The position numbers and the translations under genes are program-made. The notes under the pieces are model-generated. The model was not told the origin of the DNA and searched no databases. It worked only from the letters and a program-made list of their open reading frames with translations. A DNA stretch of 15,791 nucleotides from Dehalococcoidia bacterium. GTDB lineage: Bacteria > Chloroflexota > Dehalococcoidia > Lucifugimonadales > UBA3495. Numbering within the stretch: position 1 is the stretch's first letter; each line of letters starts with the position of its first letter. Where the stretch lies: positions 1 through 15,791 of the forward strand of contig JAJDXU010000105.1 in assembly GCA_022823105.1 (NCBI GenBank), read 5' to 3'. Positions 7,659-14,398 of this stretch are shown here, one piece after another.

Positions 7659-8135
7659 ATGATGAGCGACGATCAGCACAACCCGAACTCGGAATCCGGC
7701 AACGAACAATGGGCGAACTTTGCGCTGCCGGAGGATGGGGTAGCCGACCTCACGGACCGGCTGACCGAGTTCCTGCCCGAGCAGGATGAAAACGACCCGC
7801 CGTTGATCATTGGGCAGGTGTTGGACGATTTTATCGACCAATCCGGCGCGATGCCGGAGAACCTGCGTGAGGAAGACGCCCACGCGATGATCTGCCAGAT
7901 GCAAATGGCGGTTACGCTGGCGTACCAGTTGGGCCGGCTGGAGGCGCGTTCCCCGGAGATGGTCCAGCGGTTCATCCTTGAGGCGATACAGAAATGGGAG
8001 GCCCGGCCGCTGGCCGATTCGCTGGACTTTGTGGAGGCGGACTTCCGCAAGCCCAAGGAGTTGGTGCTGCCGCGCCTGCGGCGTTGGTGGCAGGAAAACC
8101 TGACTGCCGAGGACTACTATTGGGACGAGGACTGA
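7659..8135 (+). CDS. Acidic hypothetical protein
   Basis: I do not recognise this 158-residue protein. It is strongly acidic at both ends: the first 50 residues are polar and Asp/Glu-rich, and it closes with AEDYYWDED. The middle (about 48-120) is probably helical, with LIIGQVLDDFIDQ, AHAMICQMQMAVTLAYQLGRLE and VQRFILEAIQKWE. A basic aromatic stretch, LPRLRRWWQENL, precedes the acidic tail. There is no signal peptide or membrane helix, so it is probably a cytosolic binding or adaptor-type protein. Two adjacent ATGs (7659, 7662) offer the start, and no strong Shine-Dalgarno is visible. Normal coding texture and its position 106 bp before an amidohydrolase on the same strand support it as a real gene. 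No function is proposed. Confidence 0.75.
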   Translation: MMSDDQHNPNSESGNEQWANFALPEDGVADLTDRLTEFLPEQDENDPPLIIGQVLDDFIDQSGAMPENLREEDAHAMICQMQMAVTLAYQLGRLEARSPEMVQRFILEAIQKWEARPLADSLDFVEADFRKPKELVLPRLRRWWQENLTAEDYYWDED

Positions 8136-8176
8136 TTGCCTGTCCGCAGCGGTTTCGGTATTGTGGGGGCGGCCGA

Positions 8177-8206
8177 CGGGTCACCCCTTTTGGTGGGGCA
8201 GACCCG
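8177..8206 (+). promoter_or_regulatory. Leader hairpin upstream of the amidohydrolase gene
   Basis: CGGGTC (8177-8182) pairs with GACCCG (8201-8206). Inside it CCCC (8184-8187) pairs with GGGG (8195-8198), with a small 1x2 internal loop and a seven-base T/G loop. It lies between the upstream hypothetical gene and the Shine-Dalgarno of the amidohydrolase. No T-run follows, so a terminator is unlikely; an RNA stability or attenuation element is possible. Confidence 0.35.
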
Positions 8207-8241
8207 CACGCATATTTTCGGACCGGAGGGAGATGGCTCCG

Positions 8242-9420
8242 ATGACTACCGCTATTTATGACCTGGCGCTCACGGGCGGGAATCTGCTGGATCCCGGCCT
8301 GGGAATCAACAACGAGCCGCGCGACATCGCTTTCAAGGACGGCAAGGTTGCGGCGGTGGCCGAGAGCATCGATCCGTCCAGCGCGACGCAATCGATCGAC
8401 GTGTCGGGGAAGCTGGTCACCCCGGGGCTGGTCGACCTCCACGGTCACTTCTACCACGGCGGCAGCGGCAGCGCGGTGCACGCGGACCAGACGTGCCTGG
8501 GCAGCGGGGTCACCACCGGAGTCGATGCGGGCAGTTCGGGATTTCTGAACTACGGGGCGATGCGGGATTACGTATTTCCGGCGCACCGCACGCGGCTGAT
8601 TGCGTTCCTGCACATCGGCGCAGTCGGGCTGGCGGCCAACCGGGTCCTGGGCGGGGGCCTGCACGATATGCGCATCATCGACGTGGACGAGACGGTGCGG
8701 GCGATCAAGGAGAACCCCGGTTTCCTGTTCGGGGTCAAGGTCCGGATGCACTACGACGCCGTGGCCCGGTGGAACGCGCACGAGGCCATGGCCAAGGCCA
8801 AGCAGGCCGCGACGGAGGCGGGCGTGCGCCTGATGGTCCACGTGAGCGGCACGCCGATCCCGCTGCCCGATGTGCTTGAGCATTTGGGCCCTGGAGACAT
8901 ATCGACCCATGCGTTCAACGGGCTGCCGGAAAACATCCTGGACAACAGCGGCAAACTGCGGCCGGAAGTGCGGAATGCCGCGGACCGCGGGGTCATCATG
9001 GATGTGGCGCACGCGGGCGTTCACTGCGACGTTGAGGTGGTCAAGGCCGCGATGGACCAGGGGATGGCGCCGGATACCATCAGCACGGATATACACATCG
9101 CCCCGCCGGGCCGGATCGTTTACCTGATGAATGACCTGGTGAGCAAGTTCCACGCGATGGGCATGTCGCTCCCGGACGCCATTGCGGCGAGCACGACGCG
9201 GCCAGCGCAGGTTTTGGGACTGGAAGAGAGCATCGGGTCGCTGGGAGTCGGGATGGAGGGCGACGCTGCCGTCTGGGAGCAGCGGCAGGGCAGGTTCGTG
9301 TGGCATGACATGGCGGGGCACAACGTGGACGGTTCGCTGCGCCTGGACACGTTCGCGACGGTGAAGGGCGGTATGGTCGCGTGGCGCGAGGGCCGGCTGA
9401 CCGAAATGGGTAATTGCTGA
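8242..9420 (+). CDS. Amidohydrolase/deacetylase family metallohydrolase (dihydroorotase-like)
   Basis: A cytosolic amidohydrolase-superfamily enzyme expected to hydrolyse a cyclic amide or N-acyl group with two metals; the substrate is not evident. From M1 = 8242 (392 residues) the TIM-barrel metal residues are visible: H67 and H69 in LVTPGLVDLHGH, a candidate carboxylated lysine K166 in FGVKVRMH, H200 in LMVHVSG, H223 in STHAFNG, and D283 in ISTDIH. N- and C-terminal strands (YDLALTGGNLLDPG; VKGGMVAWREGRL) form the usual small beta-sandwich. The sequence is closest to the EF_0837-type 'amidohydrolase/deacetylase' group rather than true PyrC. GGAGGGAG (8225-8232) sits 9 nt before the ATG at 8242; the ATG at 8233 abuts it and is less likely, as is a TTG at 8161. 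It ends at a strong terminator. Confidence 0.9.
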   Translation: MTTAIYDLALTGGNLLDPGLGINNEPRDIAFKDGKVAAVAESIDPSSATQSIDVSGKLVTPGLVDLHGHFYHGGSGSAVHADQTCLGSGVTTGVDAGSSGFLNYGAMRDYVFPAHRTRLIAFLHIGAVGLAANRVLGGGLHDMRIIDVDETVRAIKENPGFLFGVKVRMHYDAVARWNAHEAMAKAKQAATEAGVRLMVHVSGTPIPLPDVLEHLGPGDISTHAFNGLPENILDNSGKLRPEVRNAADRGVIMDVAHAGVHCDVEVVKAAMDQGMAPDTISTDIHIAPPGRIVYLMNDLVSKFHAMGMSLPDAIAASTTRPAQVLGLEESIGSLGVGMEGDAAVWEQRQGRFVWHDMAGHNVDGSLRLDTFATVKGGMVAWREGRLTEMGNC

Positions 9421-9443
9421 GACCTCACCCGGCTTGCAGCAGG

Positions 9444-9484
9444 CAAAGGCCCCGGGTTGTGTTATGGCCCGGGGCCTTTGTTTT
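9444..9484. terminator. Rho-independent terminator, probably bidirectional
   Basis: A perfect 13-bp stem (CAAAGGCCCCGGG at 9444-9456 with its complement at 9468-9480) encloses an 11-nt loop and is followed by TTTT. It lies 24 bp after the amidohydrolase stop and also just beyond the stop of the convergent transporter gene, so it may serve both. Confidence 0.9.
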
Positions 9485-9507
9485 GGCCAGCTGAGGCCTG
9501 AGGGTGG

Positions 9508-10761
9508 TCAGGAAGCCGCGGGTTCCGGCGCGCGATTGGCCACCGGCAGCAGTAGGAAGACCACGGCGGATAGGGCGAACAACGCCGCGATGAAGTACAC
9601 GGCGGCTGAGAAACCGCCGTACTCGTACAGTGCACCGGCGATGATGGCGGCGCCGGCTGCCATCAGGAAAGCGGTGAATGCCACGACGCCGAGCCCGGTG
9701 GACGCGACCTCGCGGCCGACGACGTCGAATATGGTGGCGGTCAGGATGGGCTGGTCCGGGTAGAGGAACAGTCCAAGGAGAGCGATGGTGACGGTGAGCA
9801 TGATGCCGCCATCGAACACCACCAGGGCCAGCGCCATCAGGCAGGACCAGGCCAGGCCGGGGACGAGCACCTGCTTGCGGCCGTAACGGTCGGACAGGTA
9901 GCCGGCGCCGGTTTTGGCCACCAGTCCGACGGCAATCAACAACCCGATGTGGAAACCACGGTTCCATTCGGACAAGCCGAGGTCGTTGTCGAGATACAGT
10001 GGGAGGATGGTCACCAGCGAGACCAGGGCCATGGAACGGAGCCCTCGCACGAACATGAGGCCCCAGAGCGCCGGGTTTTTGAGCAGTTGGCGGGTGGCCT
10101 GGATGCGACTGCCCATGTCCGTGTCGGGCTGTTCCTGCTCGGTGACGCGGCCGATGTTGCGGAATGCCCACAACGCCAGGACGCCGAGAACCAGGGGGAC
10201 GGCGGCGTACAAGCTGAGCAACTGCTGCCAGGTGAGGAACAGCAGGATGGCTCCGGTGGCGACCGGGCCCGCCACGTCGCCGATGCTCCCGCCCACTCCG
10301 TGGACGGACAACGCCATGCCGCGCCGGTGGGCGAAATGATAGGACAGGGAGGAGGACGCGGGCAGGTGCCAGATGGAATGGGACGCGGCGACGATGGCGA
10401 TGCCCAGGAGCAGGAGGAAATACACCGGGGATATGCCTATCGCGAGGGAACCCAGGGCGCAGGCTCCCAGGCACAGGGCCAGGAGGATGCCCCAATAACG
10501 CCGTATGATGTCCACGGCCACGCCGCCGGGCAGGGCCACCACGCCGGCGGCGACCTCGCGGGCGGTAAGCAGGCCCCCGACACCCACCGCGGTTAAACCG
10601 AATGCGGCCTGAATTTCGGGGAGCACGACGATGAAGCTCTGGATCACCCAGTGAAACATGACATGGCCGGACGCGAGCCCGGGCATGATGGTTTTGCCGC
10701 CCAACGGGAGGTGGGAGCGATCGACCTGAGCTGCTGGTTGGGATTCTTGCACAGCGCTCAC
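9508..10761 (-). CDS. Major facilitator superfamily (MFS) transporter
   Basis: A 417-residue inner-membrane secondary transporter with about 12 hydrophobic segments in two halves, separated by a charged cytoplasmic loop (about 202-228). The MFS loop motif is clear in the second half as GYLSDRYGRKQV (287-298). In the first half it is reduced to GGVAVDIIRRYWG (79-91). GMALSVHGVGGSIGDVAGP (148-166) resembles the helix 5 glycine-rich motif of anion or drug exporters. The substrate cannot be inferred. The GTG at 10761 is the longest supported start. A GTG three codons later (10752) has AAGGTGAG just upstream and may be the real one. A plausible promoter is nearby and the gene stands alone. Confidence 0.9.
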   Translation of the reverse strand: MSAVQESQPAAQVDRSHLPLGGKTIMPGLASGHVMFHWVIQSFIVVLPEIQAAFGLTAVGVGGLLTAREVAAGVVALPGGVAVDIIRRYWGILLALCLGACALGSLAIGISPVYFLLLLGIAIVAASHSIWHLPASSSLSYHFAHRRGMALSVHGVGGSIGDVAGPVATGAILLFLTWQQLLSLYAAVPLVLGVLALWAFRNIGRVTEQEQPDTDMGSRIQATRQLLKNPALWGLMFVRGLRSMALVSLVTILPLYLDNDLGLSEWNRGFHIGLLIAVGLVAKTGAGYLSDRYGRKQVLVPGLAWSCLMALALVVFDGGIMLTVTIALLGLFLYPDQPILTATIFDVVGREVASTGLGVVAFTAFLMAAGAAIIAGALYEYGGFSAAVYFIAALFALSAVVFLLLPVANRAPEPAAS

Positions 10762-10781
10762 CTTACGGAGGAATGGCCGGA

Positions 10782-10811
10782 AGTGTATCGCCTGAGGTTC
10801 GGTGTTGCCAA
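10782..10811 (-). promoter_or_regulatory. Predicted promoter for the MFS transporter gene
   Basis: On the minus strand TTGGCA (complement at 10806-10811, 5 of 6 consensus bases) is followed after 18 bp by TACACT (complement at 10782-10787, 4 of 6). It predicts a transcript start about 14 nt before the GTG at 10761. Confidence 0.5.
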
Positions 10812-10849
10812 TGGTTTTTGGCGCGCCGGTGGGGTTTGAGATACGCGGG

Positions 10850-10874
10850 CGTGTCCATTTTGGCTGGAACCGTC
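10850..10874. repeat. Diverged direct repeat, copy 1
   Basis: This 25-bp block matches 11281-11305 at 21 of 25 positions in the same orientation. Its core reads CCATTTT-s-GC-y-GGAAC. The two copies flank the C-rich gene-free stretch. This one runs directly into the palindrome at 10872-10908. Confidence 0.5.
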
Positions 10875-10908
10875 ATTGCGCCTCTGCCAGAGGCGGAAGC
10901 GCAATGAC
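10872..10908. repeat. Perfect 10-bp palindromic arms with nested inner palindrome
   Basis: GTCATTGCGC (10872-10881) and GCGCAATGAC (10899-10908) are exact complements around a 17-nt centre that itself contains CTCT-GCC-AGAG. There is no T-tract. The GTCATTGCG...CAATGAC form resembles dispersed palindromic intergenic repeats found in many bacterial genomes, so a repeat-family member is more likely than a terminator. Confidence 0.6.
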
Positions 10909-11396
10909 CACGGCGACTTTGAAAAGACCCGGTCCAGTGACACTTCCCTGTTGCCGCTACCCTCCCTCCGTCCTTACCATCTGATTACCGGAACGCCCTC
11001 ATCCATATCGTCCTCCCACCCCTGACCGGTCCCATGCCGTACTCCAAATGCCGATCCACCAAAAAAACCGCTCACCCGCCCGCCAAAACCATGATTATCG
11101 CCGCCAAAACCGCGCTCTCCGCCCCCATGACCGACCCGGCGGACCTACTCAAATGAGCCGACATGAGAGGAAATGAGCGGGATTTCCGAAAATCTCCGCC
11201 GTCCCGAGTCCTGCCAATCACGATGCGGTCCCACGACCATCTTCCAACTCCGCCGCCCCGCTAGCCTCAAACGCTTCACCCGTGCCCATTTTCGCCGGAA
11301 CTGTCTTCGAGGGTCCGCTGGGGGCGGACTGGCTACTGGCGATGACAAACTGGGTACTCGTGGGGCGTGAGATTACCTTGACTCCAAAAATGTCCG
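10909..11396. other. Gene-free, C-rich region with short phased repeats
   Basis: No convincing gene is seen in this stretch. From about 10935 to 11290 the plus strand is C-rich and G-poor, opposite to the G-rich coding strands nearby. It contains CGCCAAAACC twice, 21 bp apart (11081-11090 and 11102-11111). It also has a tandem run of three decamers of the form AmATGAGnsG (11151-11180), followed by GATTT-CCGA-AAATC (11181-11194). Small open frames exist on both strands but lack good ribosome binding sites and family features. Confidence 0.5.
11281..11305. repeat. Diverged direct repeat, copy 2
   Basis: The partner of 10850-10874 (21 of 25 identical). After it a decayed GTC...GATGAC pair (11303 to about 11345) loosely mirrors the palindrome that follows copy 1. 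Both copies may therefore come from the same dispersed element. Confidence 0.45.
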
Positions 11397-11406
11397 ATGT
11401 TACCGT
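11378..11406 (+). promoter_or_regulatory. Predicted promoter for the PAC2-family gene
   Basis: TTGACT (11378-11383, 5 of 6 consensus), a 17-bp spacer and an extended -10 of TG-N-TACCGT (11398-11406). The predicted start site is about 5 nt before the preferred ATG at 11418, which would make the transcript nearly leaderless and would exclude the earlier ATG at 11397. Confidence 0.4.
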
Positions 11407-11417
11407 GCAGGCCAATT

Positions 11418-12347
11418 ATGCGTATAGGCGAATTCGACATAGTGGAACCGGCGCCAGAGTTGCGGGACCCGCACATGCTGGTGGTCCTGCGGCCCTGGAT
11501 CGACGTGGGGAACGTGGGGAGCCTCTCGCTGGGCCGCATCGAGCGGCACCTGCGGAGCAAGGAACTGGGGCGGCTGTACCGACCGGGCCGGTTCTATGAT
11601 TTCACGCGCTATCGACCCCGATCCTACCTGGTCAGTGGGAATCGGGAGGTAACTATCCCCAACACCATCATCCGGTACTCCAATCCGGAGGATGGCCCGC
11701 ACCTGCTGACGGCGCACCTGCTGGAGCCGCACCTCTACGGGGAAGACTACTCGGATGCGATGCTGGAGATCATCCGACACTTTGGCGTGAAACAATATGC
11801 GCTGATCGGCGGGATGTACGACATGGTCCCGCACACGCGGCCGCTGGTAGTGTCCGGTTTGGGCACCGGGCAGCACGTGGAGAGGGACTACAACATCGCC
11901 AACGCGAAGCCGAGCAGCTACGAAGGCCCGACCACCATCACGTACACCATCACCGAAACCGCGACGAAGTTGGGGTTGGAGACACGGGCGTTCGTGGTGC
12001 ATCTGCCGCAGTACCTGAACTTGGACGATGACTACCAGGGCGCGGCCCGGATGATGGACGTCCTCTGCAAGTTGTACGATTTTCCGGACTACATCGCGCA
12101 GACCGACCGCGGTCAGAAGCAATACGACGAGCTGACCGAAAAAGACGGCCAGATACCCAGCGGGGACATGCTCGGCCGGATCGAAGAGATGTACGACACC
12201 GAGTACGGAGAAAGCGGGCAAACCGAGCCATCCACTCCGCTGCCGTCCAGCATCGAGGAGTTCCTGCAGGGCCTGAACGTGAACCTGGAAGATGCGAGCG
12301 AAACCGATGGGGGAGACGATGCCGATGCGGGGTCGCCCCGGGTTTAG
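11418..12347 (+). CDS. PAC2 family protein
   Basis: A member of the PAC2 family, named after eukaryotic proteasome assembly chaperone 2. Bacterial and archaeal members are ATP-grasp neighbours or unknown, and no enzymatic role is established for this type. The 309-residue protein begins MRIGEFDIVEPAPELRDPHM, then LVVLRPWIDVGNVGSLSL (21-38), the typical PAC2 first strand and glycine-rich turn. Next come YDFTRYRPRSY (60-70), LLEPHLYGEDY (101-111), YALIGGMYDMVPHTRPLVVSG (127-147) and VVHLPQYL (193-200). The last 45 residues are acidic and probably disordered. I chose ATG 11418 over 11397 because homology begins there and AGG lies 6 nt upstream. It precedes the M20 peptidase by 12 bp on the same strand, which implies cotranscription. 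Confidence 0.88.
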   Translation: MRIGEFDIVEPAPELRDPHMLVVLRPWIDVGNVGSLSLGRIERHLRSKELGRLYRPGRFYDFTRYRPRSYLVSGNREVTIPNTIIRYSNPEDGPHLLTAHLLEPHLYGEDYSDAMLEIIRHFGVKQYALIGGMYDMVPHTRPLVVSGLGTGQHVERDYNIANAKPSSYEGPTTITYTITETATKLGLETRAFVVHLPQYLNLDDDYQGAARMMDVLCKLYDFPDYIAQTDRGQKQYDELTEKDGQIPSGDMLGRIEEMYDTEYGESGQTEPSTPLPSSIEEFLQGLNVNLEDASETDGGDDADAGSPRV

Positions 12348-12359
12348 CCGCGCTGGGCG

Positions 12360-13691
12360 ATGACCATCCCCTTGCCAAAGGCGAGCGAGCGGATCCACGT
12401 AGCGGAACTGCTGCAGGAGTTGATCCGGTTCGACACGACCAACCCGCCCGGCAATGAGCGTGAATGCGCTGTCCATTGCCAGGAAGCGCTGAGCAGGGCC
12501 GGAATCTCCTCGAATCTTATTGGCGACGACCCGAACCGTGTCAACCTGATCAGCCGGCTACGAGGGGACGGGAAAGCGCCACCTCTGCTGCTGTACGGAC
12601 ACATCGACGTGGTGCCGACGGCGGCGCAGCCTTGGGACGTTCCTCCGTTTGAGGGCAGGCTGCTGGACGGGTACGTGTGGGGACGAGGCGCGCTGGACAT
12701 GAAGGGCGGCGTGGCCATGATGATGGACGCCTTCGTGCGGGCGCACCTGGAGGGCGTCAACCTCCCTGGGGACGTTATTCTCGCGCTGGTTTCGGATGAG
12801 GAGGCCGGCGGTCATACGGGCGCGGCATGGCTCACCGACGCCCATCCGGAGCTTTTTGAAGGCGCTCGCTACGCCGTGGGCGAATTCGGTGGGTTCAGCA
12901 AGTCTTACCGGGGTCGCAAGTTCTACATGGTGCAGGTGGCGGAGAAGCAGGGTTGCCGCGTGGAGGCCATCGCGCGGGGGCCGGGCGGGCATGGCTCACT
13001 GGTGCATCATGATACGGCTCCTACACGAATGGCGGAATTCCTGGTGAAACTGGACCGCACCGCCCTGCCGTTCCACATCCACCCGGTGACGCGGATGATG
13101 GTGGAGGCGATGTCCAACACGCTGCCGTTACCGGACAGCGCGTTTTTGAAGCTGCTGCTCAACCCCGCATTGACCGGCAGCATGCTGCGGCGGATGGGTC
13201 CGGTGGGCAAGGAGATGGAGCCTCTTTTCCGGCACACCGCCAACGCGACCATCATCAACGGTGGGGAGAAAGCCAACGTCATTCCGAGCGAGGTGACCGT
13301 CAATCTCGACTGCCGGATGCTGCCCGGCTACGATGCCGAGGACCTGCTGGGCGAATTGCAGGCGATTGCCGGCCCTGCCATCGAGTTGCGGGCGGTGAAT
13401 TTCCAGCCCAAACCGTGGATATTCAACATGGGCATGTTTGACACGCTGGCGGGCATCATATCCGAGCAGGACCCGGACGCGGTTTCGGCGCCGATGCTGA
13501 TGCCGGCGGGGACGGACGGGCGGCACTTTGCGCAGCTGGGGATACAAACCTACGGGTGGATGCCGATGAACCTGCCCGCGGAGTTTGACTTTCTAAAGAC
13601 GATCCACGCTGCCAACGAGCGCGTGCCGGTGTCGGCTTTGGAGTTCGGAGCGGAGGCGCTCTACCGGCTGTTGCAGCGTTTCCACGAATGA
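12360..13691 (+). CDS. M20 family metallopeptidase (ArgE/DapE/carboxypeptidase-like)
   Basis: A two-zinc hydrolase removing an acyl or amino-acid group from a peptide or N-acyl amino acid; the exact substrate is open. The M20 site is complete: H81 and catalytic D83 in GHIDVVP, bridging D113 in GRGALDMKGG, catalytic E147 with metal-binding E148 in VSDEEAGG, E175 in AVGEFGG, and H416 in KTIHAANERVP. The lid (dimerisation) domain spans about 190-310, with the conserved GPGGHGS (207-213) and INGGEKANVIPSEV (299-312). The 443-residue length is normal. No signal peptide is present, so it is cytosolic. The gene is the middle one in a PAC2 - M20 - lipoprotein operon, and its TGA overlaps the next ATG. 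Confidence 0.93.
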   Translation: MTIPLPKASERIHVAELLQELIRFDTTNPPGNERECAVHCQEALSRAGISSNLIGDDPNRVNLISRLRGDGKAPPLLLYGHIDVVPTAAQPWDVPPFEGRLLDGYVWGRGALDMKGGVAMMMDAFVRAHLEGVNLPGDVILALVSDEEAGGHTGAAWLTDAHPELFEGARYAVGEFGGFSKSYRGRKFYMVQVAEKQGCRVEAIARGPGGHGSLVHHDTAPTRMAEFLVKLDRTALPFHIHPVTRMMVEAMSNTLPLPDSAFLKLLLNPALTGSMLRRMGPVGKEMEPLFRHTANATIINGGEKANVIPSEVTVNLDCRMLPGYDAEDLLGELQAIAGPAIELRAVNFQPKPWIFNMGMFDTLAGIISEQDPDAVSAPMLMPAGTDGRHFAQLGIQTYGWMPMNLPAEFDFLKTIHAANERVPVSALEFGAEALYRLLQRFHE

Positions 13692-14344
13692 GGGCCGGGC
13701 CGGCGGTGGCATTGCTGGCCGTCGCCTGGTTGATCGCCTGCGCGGCTGACCCGTCGAGGCCCGCCGAGATCACGCCCACGGAACGAGGGGAACGGGTGGT
13801 AAACCCATCGGCCGCGCCTCCCGCGGGGTCGAGTGGGCCTACGCTGACGCCCTCCGCAGCGGCTGCGACCCAATCGGTGCCTCCGGTTGCTGCTGCGGGC
13901 CTCCTGAGGCTCGCGGACTTCCTGGATGACCAAGAGGGTTATTGCATCGACGTGGCCGGATTCGGCGCGAACCTGATGCTGGACGCGCCGTTGCAAGCCC
14001 ACACGTGCAAACCGAGGTCGGATGACCAACTGTTTTCCTTGGTTGACGGCAAGGGCATCCGATTGGATCGGCACGGGCGGTGCCTGATGGCGGTGGAAGT
14101 CGCGCCTGATGCAGCGGTGGGGGTGTCGCCGTGCGACGCCGCGGACGCCGGTCAGGATTTCCGGCTGGGCAACGACGGGCGGATACGTATCCAGTCCGCT
14201 GAGGAGCAGGCGTTATGCGTTGGGGTTGCTGAAGGCGCTGGCGAACCTGCCGGCGGCCGCAACCATCTGCGCCGCGATTTGATGCTGTACGGGTGTGATG
14301 AGGCTGACCGATCCCTGATCACATGGACGTTGGTGGAGCAATAG
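13688..14344 (+). CDS. Lipoprotein with ricin-type beta-trefoil (R-type lectin) domain
   Basis: A 218-residue exported protein. A short basic and hydrophobic signal ends in the lipobox LIAC (15-18), so C18 is probably lipidated. A low-complexity Pro/Ala/Ser/Thr linker follows (about 20-70). The rest shows three related repeats, each with a paired cysteine pattern: GYCIDV...AHTC...QLFSL (84-118; C86/C107), GRCLMAV...VSPC...QDFRL (130-160; C132/C149), and QALCVGV...LYGC...ITWTLV (174-216; C177/C203). This threefold C-x-V ... C ... Q-x-F pattern is typical of ricin B beta-trefoils, which bind sugars. The third repeat lacks the clear QxF and may be degenerate. The ATGA overlap with the M20 gene implies translational coupling. 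Specific ligand unknown. Confidence 0.8.
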   Translation: MRAGPAVALLAVAWLIACAADPSRPAEITPTERGERVVNPSAAPPAGSSGPTLTPSAAAATQSVPPVAAAGLLRLADFLDDQEGYCIDVAGFGANLMLDAPLQAHTCKPRSDDQLFSLVDGKGIRLDRHGRCLMAVEVAPDAAVGVSPCDAADAGQDFRLGNDGRIRIQSAEEQALCVGVAEGAGEPAGGRNHLRRDLMLYGCDEADRSLITWTLVEQ

Positions 14345-14348
14345 AAAC

Positions 14349-14372
14349 AGGGGCGAATCATCATTCGCCCCT
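14349..14372. terminator. Perfect 10-bp hairpin between convergent genes (terminator or dispersed palindrome)
   Basis: AGGGGCGAAT (14349-14358), loop CATC, ATTCGCCCCT (14363-14372). It sits 4 bp after the lipoprotein stop and 26 bp beyond the rplT stop on the other strand, so it could end both transcripts. No T-run follows on either strand. The GGGGCGAAT...ATTCGCCCC shape also fits a common class of interspersed palindromic repeats. Confidence 0.6.
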
Positions 14373-14398
14373 ACGGAAATCGCGAAGGGCGGTCGGGT

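Noticed and set aside
7972..9321. A 449-codon minus-strand open frame over the amidohydrolase
   Set aside because: It lies opposite a gene with a complete metal site, and its product looks like reverse-complement noise.
10773..10907. A 44-codon plus-strand open frame after GGAGG in the transporter/PAC2 gap
   Set aside because: The GGAGG is only 1 nt from the ATG, the product has no recognisable features, and the frame ends inside the palindrome.
11173..11370. A 65-codon plus-strand open frame preceded by GAGAGG
   Set aside because: The spacing to the ATG is too short (about 3 nt) and the frame runs through repeats and C-rich DNA. The product is Arg/Cys-rich and unlike neighbouring proteins.
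11400..12476. A 358-codon minus-strand open frame over the PAC2 gene
   Set aside because: It is antisense to a PAC2 gene with clear conserved blocks, and it has no ribosome binding site.
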